Assembly (NCBI RefSeq): GCF_024448165.1
Contig: NZ_JAMOLN010000052.1
Span: 1-47,761, forward strand
Reading direction: 5' to 3'
Source: Streptomyces longispororuber
GTDB taxonomy: Bacteria > Actinomycetota > Actinomycetes > Streptomycetales > Streptomycetaceae
Length of the DNA: 47,761 bases
Below, piece by piece: positions 47,205-47,761 of this stretch. Within the stretch, counting starts at the first letter, position 1. Every line of letters begins with the position of its first letter. The translations under genes and the position numbers were made by a program. The notes beneath the pieces are model-generated. The model was not told where the DNA came from and did not search any database. It saw nothing but the letters and a program-made list of their open reading frames with translations.

Positions 47205-47761
47205 CTACAGCGCCTGCGCGGCCGGCTTCACCATCCCGCGCACCGTGCGCGACTTCACGAAGTCGCCCATCGCGGTCATCTCCCACTCACCGCTGAACTG
47301 CTTGATGAGCTTCGCCATCATCACGCCCGTCTGCGCCTCCGCGTTCGTGAGGTCGAAGCGGACCAGCTCCTCGCCGGTGGCCGCGTCGAGCAGTCGGCAG
47401 TACGCCTTGGCGACCTCGGTGAACTTCTGGCCGGAGAACGAGTTCACCGTGAAGACCAGGCCCGTGACCTCCTGCGGGAGCCGGCCCAGGTCGACGACGA
47501 TCACCTCGTCGTCACCGCCGCCCTCACCCGTGAGGTTGTCACCGGAGTGCTTGATCGCGCCGTTCACGATCGACAGCTTGCCGAAGTAGCAGCTGTCGAT
47601 GTGGTTGCGCTGCGGCCCGTACGCGATCACCGACGCGTCCAGGTCGATGTCCTTGCCGCGGTACGCGGGCTCCCAGCCGAGGCCCATCTTGACCTGGCTC
47701 AGCAGCGGCTTGCCGCCCTTGACCAGGGACACCGTCTGGTTCTTCTGGAGGGAGACGCGGC
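47205..47761 (-). CDS. terD: TerD-family protein, 5' end cut by window edge
   Basis: 185 codons of a TerD domain reading off the window edge. An inner GTG at 47732 is a poor start, because the frame continues upstream as RVSLQKNQT, and TerD proteins begin with a strand of this type. Family marks: VSLVKGGK, VKMGLGWEP, DIDLDASV, HSGDNLTGEGGGDDEVIVVDL (calcium-binding acidic cluster), FTVNSFSGQKFTEV and the C-terminal FVKSRTVRGMV. TerD-domain proteins bind calcium and are linked to tellurite resistance and, in streptomycetes, to differentiation. Transcription runs toward the tRNA-like element. Confidence 0.93.
   Translation of the reverse strand, partial: RVSLQKNQTVSLVKGGKPLLSQVKMGLGWEPAYRGKDIDLDASVIAYGPQRNHIDSCYFGKLSIVNGAIKHSGDNLTGEGGGDDEVIVVDLGRLPQEVTGLVFTVNSFSGQKFTEVAKAYCRLLDAATGEELVRFDLTNAEAQTGVMMAKLIKQFSGEWEMTAMGDFVKSRTVRGMVKPAAQAL

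Noticed and set aside
1..47761. Prophage, integrative element or insertion sequence
   Set aside because: No integrase, transposase, terminal repeats or abrupt composition change was seen.

Overview
The window is very GC-rich and most start sites are GTG or ATG behind GGAGG-like sites. The gene content (MsiK-style sugar importers without their own ATPase, an ECF sigma factor with a zinc anti-sigma factor, a SpoIIE-type PP2C phosphatase, TerD) points to the chromosome of a Streptomyces or a very close relative. Both ends cut genes: an anti-sigma factor on the left and terD on the right. No prophage, insertion sequence, rRNA or CRISPR array was seen.

Layout. 1-2.8 kb: an ECF sigma/zinc anti-sigma pair, a class V aminotransferase-fold protein and a FrnE-like DsbA oxidoreductase. 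2.8-6 kb: a 2,5-dioxovalerate (alpha-ketoglutaric semialdehyde) dehydrogenase with a DUF1349 partner, divergent from an IclR regulator, with a dyad operator between them. 6-10.4 kb: a membrane protein plus LuxR-type two-component system in one overlapping operon, then a class B penicillin-binding protein. 11.1-13.5 kb: an ECF sigma factor, a membrane-anchored partner and a PL3 pectate lyase whose start codon sits directly behind an ECF-like promoter. 13.5-14.8 kb: a secreted HAD acid phosphatase with a good PHO box, and a small membrane protein.

14.9-31.4 kb is a large minus-strand pectin locus. It encodes three secreted PL1 pectate lyases, a CE8 pectin methylesterase, a rhamnogalacturonan acetylesterase, a GH43 enzyme, a sugar importer (binding lipoprotein and two permeases), a DUF6807 protein and a Gfo/Idh/MocA dehydrogenase. 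Two near-perfect LacI-type operators precede the permease operon. Next to it is an overlapping GntR-DHDPS-IlvD/Edd operon headed by an unusual 14-bp repeat array. 35.1-39.3 kb adds the core of oxidative uronate catabolism: uronate dehydrogenase (udh), divergent from 5-keto-4-deoxyglucarate dehydratase (kdgD) and an uncharacterised TIM-barrel-like protein, and followed by a CitG-like protein. With the dehydrogenase at 3.5-5.0 kb these genes can take galacturonate to 2-oxoglutarate. The galacturonate-to-glucarate-semialdehyde route lacks only an assigned galactarate dehydratase, for which the IlvD/Edd protein is a candidate.

39.4-46.4 kb holds a PAS/SpoIIE phosphatase and a DeoR-regulated polyol-type locus: binding lipoprotein, two permeases and a zinc alcohol dehydrogenase, with 4-base overlaps from the binding protein onward. 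The right end has a DUF3574 protein, a strong terminator, terD and, between the last two, a tRNA-like element. In that element the T-arm precedes the D-arm and the two acceptor strands are joined by a UUCGG loop, as in a circularly permuted tRNA. It is the most unusual object in the window.
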